25,522 bases of DNA from a virus. Below are positions 1 to 6,212 of this stretch, in pieces (positions within the stretch are counted from its first letter, which is position 1; the number at the start of each line of letters is the position of its first letter). A program made the translations under genes and the position numbers. The notes under the pieces were generated by a model. The model saw nothing but the letters and a program-made list of their open reading frames with translations, was not told where the DNA came from and did no database searches. Location: the IMG/VR virus record IMGVR_UViG_3300047322_000419, positions 1 through 25,522 of that record; one strand, written 5' to 3'.

Positions 1-320
1 AGGCCTGCGTGCTGAGCCGGAGACAAATGCTCCATGCTCTGAATACCTGAAGCCGCGGGGACGATTCGTATCCCGCCCGGGCCGCTCAACAGTACATCGG
101 AAAGCTCACAGCGACCTTCGATTAAATCGCCGAGCGTGTACTGCGGAGAAAGCCCCAACAGGACATCGATATTCGCCAGGCCAAGATCGCCATCAAGCAA
201 CACGACCCGCCGGCCTAATTTCGATAGCGCCAATGAAAGATTCACAGCCACAGTCGTTTTTCCGACGCCGCCCTTTCCGCCGGTCACGGCGATGACCTGC
301 ACAGAACGCACACTATCCAT
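1..320 (-). CDS. FleN/MinD-like P-loop ATPase, N-terminal part (cut by window edge)
   Basis: About 106 codons are open from an ATG at 320 to the window edge; the C-terminal part lies outside. The start MDSVRSVQVIAVTGGKGG is followed by a deviant Walker A (GGKGGVGKTT), then VVLLDGDLGLANIDVLLGL, the switch region of the MinD/ParA/FleN group. The later segment GGIRIVPAASGIQSMEHLSP closely matches Pseudomonas FleN, which controls flagellar number by acting on FleQ. A GGAAGGG ribosome site lies about 10 nt before the ATG. The usual fleN follows flhF and overlaps it closely. Here the upstream DNA is non-coding, so I infer a second FleN-type paralogue rather than the flagellar-operon gene. It is probably host DNA flanking the prophage. 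Family assignment is strong; the biological role is uncertain. Confidence 0.85.
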   Translation of the reverse strand, partial: MDSVRSVQVIAVTGGKGGVGKTTVAVNLSLALSKLGRRVVLLDGDLGLANIDVLLGLSPQYTLGDLIEGRCELSDVLLSGPGGIRIVPAASGIQSMEHLSPAQHAG

Positions 321-517
321 GTTACTTATTCCCTTCCATGCACAACGTGTGCGAGTAGTCGCCAACTCTTCCTAGATACTCAATGGTAACTGAAAAATGC
401 AGGCACATAGCCAGTGGCTGTATCACAGGGTCACCAGAAACGCTGTAGCGCATTACATGCCAGTCACACGAACCGGAGCGGCCGCTGCTACGCTCACCTC
501 TCCACGGAGGATTCACT

Positions 518-727
518 ATGCCAAATTCAGACCTGCTCCCTTCCCTACTTTCCAAACTCAACGAAAACCAGCTCGCCCTCGAGGCTGCAATCATGGAGCT
601 CACACTTTGGGTTGAGCAGCGCGGCGCAGCTGCGGTCGCCGACAATGTGCGCGGCGCCCTGGTCGCAATTGACCGCAATGAGGAATTCATCAAGATGACG
701 CTCGCGGTGATGATGACGCCGGAGTGA
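518..727 (+). CDS. small helical protein of unknown function (69 aa)
   Basis: The reading frame starts MPNSDLLPSLLSKLNENQLA and ends LAVMMTPE before TGA. A strong ribosome site (GGAGG, CACGGAGGATTCACTATG) sits just before the ATG. The protein is acidic and amphipathic (LSKLNENQLALEAAIMELTLW), suggesting a helical hairpin or small oligomer. There is no signal peptide or membrane segment. I do not recognise a named family, though it resembles small conserved hypothetical proteins that I associate with Pseudomonas accessory regions. It is transcribed opposite to both neighbours and appears to stand alone. Confidence 0.6.
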   Translation: MPNSDLLPSLLSKLNENQLALEAAIMELTLWVEQRGAAAVADNVRGALVAIDRNEEFIKMTLAVMMTPE

Positions 728-898
728 TGGCTATCGGCCCAATCCGTTATAAGCCTGCTCGCAGATCACTCCCCTGCCTCGGGCTTGGTCGGCAGTTGCA
801 GCCAGGTCGCCCGCCCCCAAGTCAACGAGTTTGACCACGACGGCAAGCGCCATGCGGCACGGATCGCCGCCAAGACCGACCCGCTGCGAGTTTATTGA
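728..898 (+). pseudogene. possible gene remnant, in frame behind the 69-aa gene
   Basis: After the TGA at 725-727 the same frame stays open for 56 more codons to TGA at 896-898. The last part reads VNEFDHDGKRHAARIAAK then TDPLRVY, with mostly C or G in third positions, so it looks like genuine coding sequence. There is no start codon with a ribosome site. It could be the 3' end of a gene whose front was lost, for example at an integration or deletion junction. Less likely, it is a continuation of the upstream gene past a stop codon. No family is recognised. Confidence 0.35.
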
Positions 899-989
899 TA
901 AGTTCCTTGCCGTAATTGGGGAGTGCACATCCAGAGTCGATCAAGTCGTTTGATAGTCCGGCCTCAAAGCAACGTACTGCGGTGAGAAT

Positions 990-1526
990 TTAGGCAGGTT
1001 CGACGGGGAAATATTTAGGATTGAGGCAGGCCACGCAAATGCGGTCCTGGGGCTCTCCGTTGAAGAGATAGAAGCCTTTCATAGTGGCCTCGATGAACCA
1101 TCCGCCCCCGGTGTAAGCCTTGATTGATGGGATATTCCCTGCATATATACCTCCTTGTAAGCGACGAATATCGTGCTCTTCGAAGGCAATTTTGTTGGCC
1201 ATAGATATGGCGGCTTTGGCAAGGCCCTTACCGAGGAAATTACGGTTACCCACGATGCAAACTAGGTCAGACGTCTTATTTCGAGTATCCATGGGCCCAA
1301 TTTTGACATTCCCAATTTTCTCCCCAGAATCGCTCTCTATGAGGTAATAAACCCACAGGCCTGTTTCGGCGGCCTTGTGAAAATCCTCAAGGATCACGTC
1401 TCGCGGAAACGACCTTCCAGACCCTGTGAAATAGTTCAGGTGCCCGTCGCCGTTATCGAACCACGACACATATTCCTCGTCGATATCTTCTAGCTCGAGC
1501 TTCCGAAGTTTGATTTGTTCCGTCAC
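990..1526 (-). CDS. GNAT-family N-acetyltransferase (RimJ/RimL type)
   Basis: The 178-aa protein begins at a GTG (MTEQIKLRKLELEDIDEEYV) with an AAGGGA ribosome site about 8 nt upstream. The order is that of Acetyltransf_3 proteins: N-terminal strand-helix, central strands (IGNVKIGPMD, about residues 71-80), then the acetyl-CoA pyrophosphate loop FLGKGLAKAAI at about residues 97-107. The helix SIKAYTGGGWFIEATMKGFY follows, as in proteins that acetylate amino groups of proteins, sugars or small molecules. The substrate cannot be read from the sequence; similar enzymes act in flagellin or sugar modification and in ribosomal protein acetylation. Base composition is more AT-rich than the phage structural genes, suggesting separate ancestry. 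It lies between the FleN-like gene and the prophage and may be host or island DNA. Confidence 0.8.
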   Translation of the reverse strand: MTEQIKLRKLELEDIDEEYVSWFDNGDGHLNYFTGSGRSFPRDVILEDFHKAAETGLWVYYLIESDSGEKIGNVKIGPMDTRNKTSDLVCIVGNRNFLGKGLAKAAISMANKIAFEEHDIRRLQGGIYAGNIPSIKAYTGGGWFIEATMKGFYLFNGEPQDRICVACLNPKYFPVEPA

Positions 1527-2161
1527 GGCCTATTCCCTTTTCGAATATTTATTTCTGCTTCAAAGTAGGCAGAAAATCAAAATATTACCTGAAAGCGCTT
1601 GGCAGAACACACACGGCGCAACCATAAGTCGCGACATTTAATATCGCTCCGCCCTTCCCCGAAAACTGGTCGAATTGGCCCAGACTTCTCCGGCGTACTG
1701 CCGACTGAAAGCCCAAACAAAAGATCACACACCAGTAATGCAGCAGTACTAACGGAAACGGCTTACAGGCCACGTATTTCAAAGGTATGCACTGGCGATT
1801 GTCTAAAGTCCAAGCCAGAGATAAGCGCCTTTCGGGCCAATGAAACCGAACAAGGTCGAGGTAGTTTTAGACAGCATTTCAGCCAATCCCGGCCCCTTTC
1901 ACACCATCCCTGCAGGTCAATTGCGGTGTCAAAGCCTGGGATGCCGCATAAGAATCGACAAAGGCCTTTATAATCAAGGCCTTGAGCTAAAAAACAACTA
2001 CGAAAATCAGCACCTTTTGCGACTCTTTTTAACCCAATAAACATTGGTCCGAACGGTTGCGTTTTGGGGAAGAATTCCCCGCAGAAGTCCCGCCTTCGGC
2101 GTCCTGCCGACTTTACAGACTCACAAAATTTCTCAAGGCGCGGGTCGGCACAGCGCCAGAC
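1527..2161. other. 635-bp region without a convincing gene; possible prophage boundary
   Basis: Open frames here lack ribosome sites and overlap one another. Visible structure includes two copies of the palindrome AAGGCCTT at 1961-1968 and 1976-1983, 15 bp centre to centre, and a GGGGAA/TTCCCC inverted repeat at about 2067-2081. The minus strand carries a short coding-like stretch (about 1875-1980, with KAFVDSYAASQALTPQ) that has no start and stops quickly, so it may be decayed. The region separates likely host genes from the phage endolysin, so an attachment site could lie here. No tRNA gene is visible. Confidence 0.35.
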
Positions 2162-2587
2162 TCACGGCACATCCTTGAAGAAGATGTGGTGGCCGAGCTT
2201 CAGCATCTGCTTAGCACCTTTCACCCAATCCGGCGGCTTCGGCATGGTGGTCGCGTAGTAATGCGTAGCCCCAACGGTAGGATCCGGTACCTTTCCATCG
2301 ATCACCTGATCAGCAGCAATCCGCGCCTGCGTCAATTCGCGGAACGGGATCTGCTTCACGCCTATCAGAAATTGATAGTTCGGGTCGGTCTTGTTCCAGC
2401 AGCTGAACTGGTACGGCTTCTGGCACACGCCAGCATAGCCCTCCCCCCACCACGACTCGGCCTTGCCGTCGTTCACACGGTTGCGGATGGTCCAGGCCAC
2501 GGCGATCTGGCCAGCCAGAGATTCGCCGCGGGCCTCGCCCCACAATGTGCGTGCGAGGATGTCGCGGTCATTGTTTGTTTCGGTCAT
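2162..2587 (-). CDS. phage endolysin, SleB-type cell wall hydrolase (Hydrolase_2)
   Basis: The 141-aa protein starts MTETNNDRDILARTLWGEAR. This start is chosen because a good ribosome site (CTGGAGAAACCAATG) precedes it; a longer in-frame start lacks one. LARTLWGEARGE (residues 11-22) is the signature of the SleB/CwlJ hydrolase domain, with Glu18 the expected catalytic acid. KPYQFSCWN (58-66) and VGATHYYA (105-112) are the other conserved blocks. Such enzymes cleave peptidoglycan at the end of the lytic cycle. There is no signal peptide, so release should depend on a holin. The holin-like genes are about 20 kb away at the other end of the late operon. An intrinsic terminator lies directly upstream. 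Confidence 0.85.
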   Translation of the reverse strand: MTETNNDRDILARTLWGEARGESLAGQIAVAWTIRNRVNDGKAESWWGEGYAGVCQKPYQFSCWNKTDPNYQFLIGVKQIPFRELTQARIAADQVIDGKVPDPTVGATHYYATTMPKPPDWVKGAKQMLKLGHHIFFKDVP

Positions 2588-2603
2588 TGGTTTCTCCAGG
2601 TAC

Positions 2604-2630
2604 AAAAACGCCGGCTCTGGCGCCGGCGTT
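2604..2630 (-). terminator. intrinsic terminator upstream of the endolysin
   Basis: A perfect 9-bp stem (AACGCCGGC at 2607-2615 with GCCGGCGTT at 2622-2630) and a 6-nt loop are followed on the minus strand by a T run (complement of A at 2604-2608). The T run ends 17 nt before the endolysin ATG. It would stop transcription arriving from the right, before the endolysin. Confidence 0.8.
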
Positions 2631-2752
2631 CGGGAGGATCTGCAGCAGCTGCTGTGCAGAGATGGGTATACTTTTCTCCGGGTAAAAAAATACCCGCTCG
2701 CCGAGGGGGCTCGAAGGCACGAGTATCAAAAATGTGACTCATGCCGTATTCC

Positions 2753-2781
2753 TTTAACCAAAATCCTTGAAAGGCTATATG
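2753..2781 (+). promoter_or_regulatory. weak candidate sigma-70-type promoter for the acyltransferase
   Basis: TTTAAC (2753-2758) and TATATG (2776-2781) are 17 bp apart in AT-rich DNA about 80 bp before the acyltransferase start. The match to -35/-10 consensus is only partial, so this is a guess supported mainly by position: the gene is isolated and needs its own promoter. Confidence 0.3.
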
Positions 2782-2858
2782 ATGCCGCCCGACCAATAAG
2801 CGCGCCTACAAGCCCATTCGGAATGACTGATATTTTGCAAGGAAGGAAAAAACACATC

Positions 2859-3953
2859 GTGAACGACAGTAAAATATCTTCAATACAATCTATGCGAGGA
2901 ATTGCTGCGTGCTACGTGGCGTTGTTCCATATATCGCATATTACGTTTTACCCAAAAGTAAGCCCACCAAATTCCATCGCATGGCTAATTGATGCCGGAC
3001 TATCTGGTGTTAGTCTTTTCTTTATCATCAGCGCATTCACAATGTGCTTATCGACAGATGCACGAAACGAAAAAGAATTCATCCCTTTTTTTGTCAGGCG
3101 TTTTTTCAGGATCGCACCATTATTTTATGTATGGATCGCGCTGGGATGCCTAAGGGATTACTTAGTATTTGATAAGACGCACACGTCTGGCGAAATACTC
3201 TGGAACGTTTTTTTCCTCATCAACTTCAAACATGAGTACTTTGAAGGCATCCCGTGGGCAGGCTGGACAATCGGCGTAGAAATGGTTTTTTACGCTTGCT
3301 TCCCCTTTATATTTAGGTTCACACGCACCATTCAAAACGCGGCAATCGCACTGGCAATTTGTTTGGCAATTGGTTTGCAGTGGTCGTCACACTTCATAGT
3401 CGATCATAGTGACGCAAAATACGCGACCATGGGCTTCGCATCCAGGTTGCCTATTTTCATGCTGGGGATTCTTCTGTACCGAGTACAACAAGCCTCCGAT
3501 GTACTGCAGCAAGCAACAAGAAAATACTTGTCCATCATTGCAATTACCGTCGGCCTCACCCTGTTGGTTGTCGCATCACAAACACGGTCAGGACTTTTAC
3601 TTTTACCGCTGGACTACACGCAGGCTTTGGCTTGGGCACTGTTGATGTACGGGCTGTTGATACAACCGTTAAAAGCGACAAACTTCAAGCCACTTCTATT
3701 TATAGGGGAGATCAGCTATTCGATTTATCTGTCTCACGCCACCGTATTGCACTTGCTTTCGATGGCTGGTCTTTACTCATTGATCGCATCGGTGACAGGC
3801 GATTTAGGTTTCGTGTTTTACTTCACCTCGTTCGCCATTGGCATGATTGCGGTTTTCGCTGTTTCTTACGCCACGTATGTATTTATAGAAAGCCCTGGCA
3901 TCCGACTGGGATCAGCACTACTAAAAGGCCGACGAGTACGTCAGCTAGCGTAA
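2859..3953 (+). CDS. membrane acyltransferase, family 3 (probable O-antigen or sugar acetylase)
   Basis: The 364-aa protein is taken from the GTG at 2859, which has AAGGAAGG upstream and gives the family-typical start MNDSKISSIQSMRGIAACYV. A longer upstream frame runs through the endolysin region and is not credible. Acyltransferase-3 marks are RGIAA (residues 13-17), the key histidine in VALFHISH (about residue 24), and RRFFRIAPLFYV. About ten hydrophobic segments follow. There is no C-terminal SGNH domain. Relatives such as OafA and phage-encoded O-antigen acetylases transfer acetyl groups to surface sugars at the inner membrane. The gene faces against the late operon, is clearly more AT-rich than its neighbours, and is followed by its own terminator. 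This is the picture of a moron expressed in the lysogen for serotype conversion and superinfection exclusion. The surface substrate is inferred. Confidence 0.85.
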   Translation: MNDSKISSIQSMRGIAACYVALFHISHITFYPKVSPPNSIAWLIDAGLSGVSLFFIISAFTMCLSTDARNEKEFIPFFVRRFFRIAPLFYVWIALGCLRDYLVFDKTHTSGEILWNVFFLINFKHEYFEGIPWAGWTIGVEMVFYACFPFIFRFTRTIQNAAIALAICLAIGLQWSSHFIVDHSDAKYATMGFASRLPIFMLGILLYRVQQASDVLQQATRKYLSIIAITVGLTLLVVASQTRSGLLLLPLDYTQALAWALLMYGLLIQPLKATNFKPLLFIGEISYSIYLSHATVLHLLSMAGLYSLIASVTGDLGFVFYFTSFAIGMIAVFAVSYATYVFIESPGIRLGSALLKGRRVRQLA

Positions 3954-3956
3954 AGC

Positions 3957-3984
3957 GGAGGGCCTATTGGCCCTCTACCTTTTT
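3957..3984 (+). terminator. terminator of the acyltransferase gene, possibly bidirectional
   Basis: GAGGGCC (3958-3964), loop TATT and GGCCCTC (3969-3975) are followed by TACC and TTTTT at 3980-3984. The hairpin begins 5 nt after the acyltransferase stop and overlaps the end of the opposing 50-aa gene. On the minus strand the following T run is poor. Confidence 0.7.
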
Positions 3985-4116
3985 CTCCGTCCCGACTGTT
4001 GCACTTTCAATCTCTTTCTTGACCTCATATGCAAGATCAAGAAGCTGCCCCGGATACTGAACCTGAGCCATCAGTTCAAGCAAAAATCTCTTGTGCTCTT
4101 CAGTTTTGATTACCAT
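3964..4116 (-). CDS. small phage protein downstream of the tail fibre (50 aa)
   Basis: The frame from ATG at 4116 to TAG at 3964 encodes MVIKTEEHKRFLLELMAQVQ, continuing YPGQLLDLAYEVKKEIESAT to VEGQ. The start codon overlaps the tail-fibre stop (ATGGTAA), which suggests translational coupling, and AGGGCAGG lies a few bases upstream. The protein is helical, charged and cytoplasmic. Its position after the tail fibre would suit a fibre chaperone or assembly factor, but no domain is recognised. It ends 10 nt from the end of the convergent acyltransferase gene. Confidence 0.65.
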   Translation of the reverse strand: MVIKTEEHKRFLLELMAQVQYPGQLLDLAYEVKKEIESATVGTEKKVEGQ

Positions 4117-5681
4117 GTGCCTGCCCTGCAAGGAATGTAGTAAGTGGAGCCAGTTGCATCTTTGATTTTTAGCATTTGTTGCGCGGAAAAGTTAGCGGGA
4201 ACGGCGGCGCTTATCACGTTGTAGCCAAGCCTTACAACACCTGCGCCCTTTGGGAACAGCTCCATGTCGATGTCTGTATCTGTACCCTGTGCGCGAAGAA
4301 CGACGGGCACGCCAGTTGGCGCTGGCTCAACCTGAAGGTAGTTAGCAGCATTCGCACTTGGCGTTACTGCAAAGAGGTTCTGCTCGGTAACTTGGTCCGG
4401 CTTCAAGCCGCGAATGGTGAATCCGCCATTAGCAAAGACAATGCTAGTCGCATTCGCTGTCGTGTTGTTGTCGGAGCGGATGTGGGCAGCATACCCGTTA
4501 GTAGGAGTCAGCCAGTTAATTCGATGTCCGCGAGCCATCTCAACGGCGATTGCTGAGCCATTAACACCATCACAACCCGCAAGTGCATCTGACTGAAAGA
4601 CTAGGCCTTTGCCAAATAGCGAGCCGGTCCCAGCAGCGGCATTGCGAGGGCCTGTTGATACAACGGCCAGAGCCACCGATGCTGGCTGTGACGACAATCC
4701 AGATTGTGCCGTCTCGCCTCCTACACCAATCCAATGCGCCGCAGTCGTCCCAGGGGCGCCCATTTGGTATGGGGAAACTGAGACATAAGCCTGACTATTG
4801 CAAATATCAACTTCCATGCAGGCGGTGAAGAAGTTCGGTTCCTTCTGCACGGCATGCCCGTAGTACGCCCATGCCGACTTCTTGTCGGAAGTATTGAGAT
4901 TGTCATTATTGACATACGAGCCAGCGCCAATAGTGTTCAGCTCGCCAGCAAGCACGTTATCCGAAGATCGAGAGGCGAACGCCGCCCCAATCCCACCAAT
5001 AGTAGAAACAATCTCAGCCTGCGAGCGACTATCGAAATACGTCATGTAACCAGCCGCTTCAAGGCCGACCCATGACCGTGGAGACGGGTTCTTTTTGCCA
5101 TCCTGATCTACGGCGTCGCCTATCAGAACACGATCCCTGAATCGCCACACGTTGGCGCCAGCACCAACATCGGGCCAGAAGCCACGCTCGATAGGGGTCG
5201 CGCCGCCTGGGCGCCCCATGCCGAACTGCTCTGTGCCAACCTTCGCCAGACCTTGCGTGACGTCTACCTTGTTTGCAACCTCCTGCCGAAGCGCAGCGTC
5301 CCCCACCGAAACCAGCTTGGTCGAATCGGCTGCCCAGGTTCCTGTTGTGGTGAACGGCACCACTCCAGCTTTTGCCCGATAAAATTCACCGCTGTACAAA
5401 ATTATCTGCGTGACACGGGCGATGTTCAGGCCTGTCGCATAGGCGAGAGCCGGCAGCTCGTACCCCATGGTTTCCATCTGAGTCTGGAAGGCCAGATCTC
5501 TCTGTGTCTGCGCCGCCGCAAACGATACTTCGATGCCTGCCCAGGAAAGGCGGCTGACGTTTCGGCGGTCAAGGTAGTTGGGGGCTGGACCAAGGATCAG
5601 ATAGTCCAGGTTCTGCGCGTTATCGATCAGATCCTTGGGATTGGTACTGCCGATCGGATTAAACGTGGCGTGTATGGTCAT
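4110..5681 (-). CDS. tail fibre / receptor-binding protein
   Basis: The 523-aa protein starts MTIHATFNPIGSTNPKDLID, with GGAG 7 nt before the ATG; an in-frame ATG 11 codons upstream lies in the terminator hairpin and is rejected. The first roughly 135 residues are the common tail-fibre adaptor. This includes NPIGSTNPKDLIDNAQNLDY, an NYLDRR turn, and VPFTTTGTWAADSTKLVSVG followed by DAALRQEVAN. That part attaches the fibre to the tail tip. The rest is rich in G, S, T, N and beta-prone segments, and ends with a small C-terminal domain (MLKIKDATGSTYYIPCRAGT) typical of fibre tips. It should contact the host surface. It lies beside the acyltransferase that may modify that surface. Confidence 0.8.
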   Translation of the reverse strand: MTIHATFNPIGSTNPKDLIDNAQNLDYLILGPAPNYLDRRNVSRLSWAGIEVSFAAAQTQRDLAFQTQMETMGYELPALAYATGLNIARVTQIILYSGEFYRAKAGVVPFTTTGTWAADSTKLVSVGDAALRQEVANKVDVTQGLAKVGTEQFGMGRPGGATPIERGFWPDVGAGANVWRFRDRVLIGDAVDQDGKKNPSPRSWVGLEAAGYMTYFDSRSQAEIVSTIGGIGAAFASRSSDNVLAGELNTIGAGSYVNNDNLNTSDKKSAWAYYGHAVQKEPNFFTACMEVDICNSQAYVSVSPYQMGAPGTTAAHWIGVGGETAQSGLSSQPASVALAVVSTGPRNAAAGTGSLFGKGLVFQSDALAGCDGVNGSAIAVEMARGHRINWLTPTNGYAAHIRSDNNTTANATSIVFANGGFTIRGLKPDQVTEQNLFAVTPSANAANYLQVEPAPTGVPVVLRAQGTDTDIDMELFPKGAGVVRLGYNVISAAVPANFSAQQMLKIKDATGSTYYIPCRAGTW

Positions 5682-5698
5682 GCCATAACTCCAGACAT

Positions 5699-5722
5699 AA
5701 AAAAGCCCGCACATGGCGGGCA
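5699..5722 (-). terminator. intrinsic terminator just upstream of the tail fibre
   Basis: GCCCGC (5706-5711) and GCGGGC (5717-5722) form a 6-bp stem with a 5-nt loop, followed on the minus strand by seven T residues (5699-5705). The T run ends 18 nt before the tail-fibre ATG. It is almost identical to the terminator before the tail-tube gene. Confidence 0.75.
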
Positions 5723-5747
5723 GAAGTTTGTGTTGTGCTTGGATCGG

Positions 5748-6203
5748 CTAGGCATCCGGCCACTCCTTGTTCATGGCGCGGTCGAAGATGTCCGAGTGCA
5801 GGACGTATTCCGGGGCGTAGATCGTCCAATCTCTATCGACCAGCGGGCGCTTGAACAACTCGAGGTTTGCGGTGAAGCGCCAATGGCTGACGCCAACCAG
5901 TGTTGGGCCGCTGTAGATATCGGTGAACCGTGCTTGGTAAGCCTCGATGCCCAGCGGTGACTTGAGCGGGCACTCAAACCACAGGCTGCCCGAGAGCAAA
6001 ATGTGTTCAAACCACCCCTCGAAGAGTTGTGCCTGGGCATCGCTGAGCAACCAGGAAACAGAAGCCACGGTGGGTACCGAGGAAAATCTGCGCCGCTGCA
6101 CTGCCCTTCCATTCGCCAGCTGCGTCCGTGCAATGGGACTGACTGGCGTGAAGTCGTAGCCTTCCCTCAGCAGACTGGGCAGGCCTTCTGGATATGCAAT
6201 CAT
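5748..6203 (-). CDS. conserved phage tail-associated protein (151 aa)
   Basis: The protein begins MIAYPEGLPSLLREGYDFTP, with AGGACAGG before the ATG, and continues with VSPIARTQLANGRAVQRRRF. It is soluble, with a mixed alpha/beta look and many aromatic residues (WLLSDAQAQLFEGWFEHILL, then SGSLWFECPL). Proteins of this kind sit between the J-like tip protein and the fibre in Pseudomonas siphophages; I know of no experimentally assigned function. It starts 9 nt after the J-like stop, and a terminator separates it from the fibre gene. A role in tail-tip assembly is inferred from position. Confidence 0.65.
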   Translation of the reverse strand: MIAYPEGLPSLLREGYDFTPVSPIARTQLANGRAVQRRRFSSVPTVASVSWLLSDAQAQLFEGWFEHILLSGSLWFECPLKSPLGIEAYQARFTDIYSGPTLVGVSHWRFTANLELFKRPLVDRDWTIYAPEYVLHSDIFDRAMNKEWPDA

Positions 6204-6212
6204 GACCTGTCC

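Noticed and set aside
1763-2044. A 93-codon frame on the minus strand
   Set aside because: There is no ribosome site, and cysteine-rich odd composition suggests chance; it competes with other frames of similar quality.
2057-2737. A long plus-strand frame across the endolysin
   Set aside because: It is antisense to a well-supported SleB-type gene and lacks a start signal or domain.
2584-2796. A 70-codon frame upstream of the endolysin
   Set aside because: It runs through the terminator hairpin and the endolysin ribosome site, and its end is Arg-rich noise.
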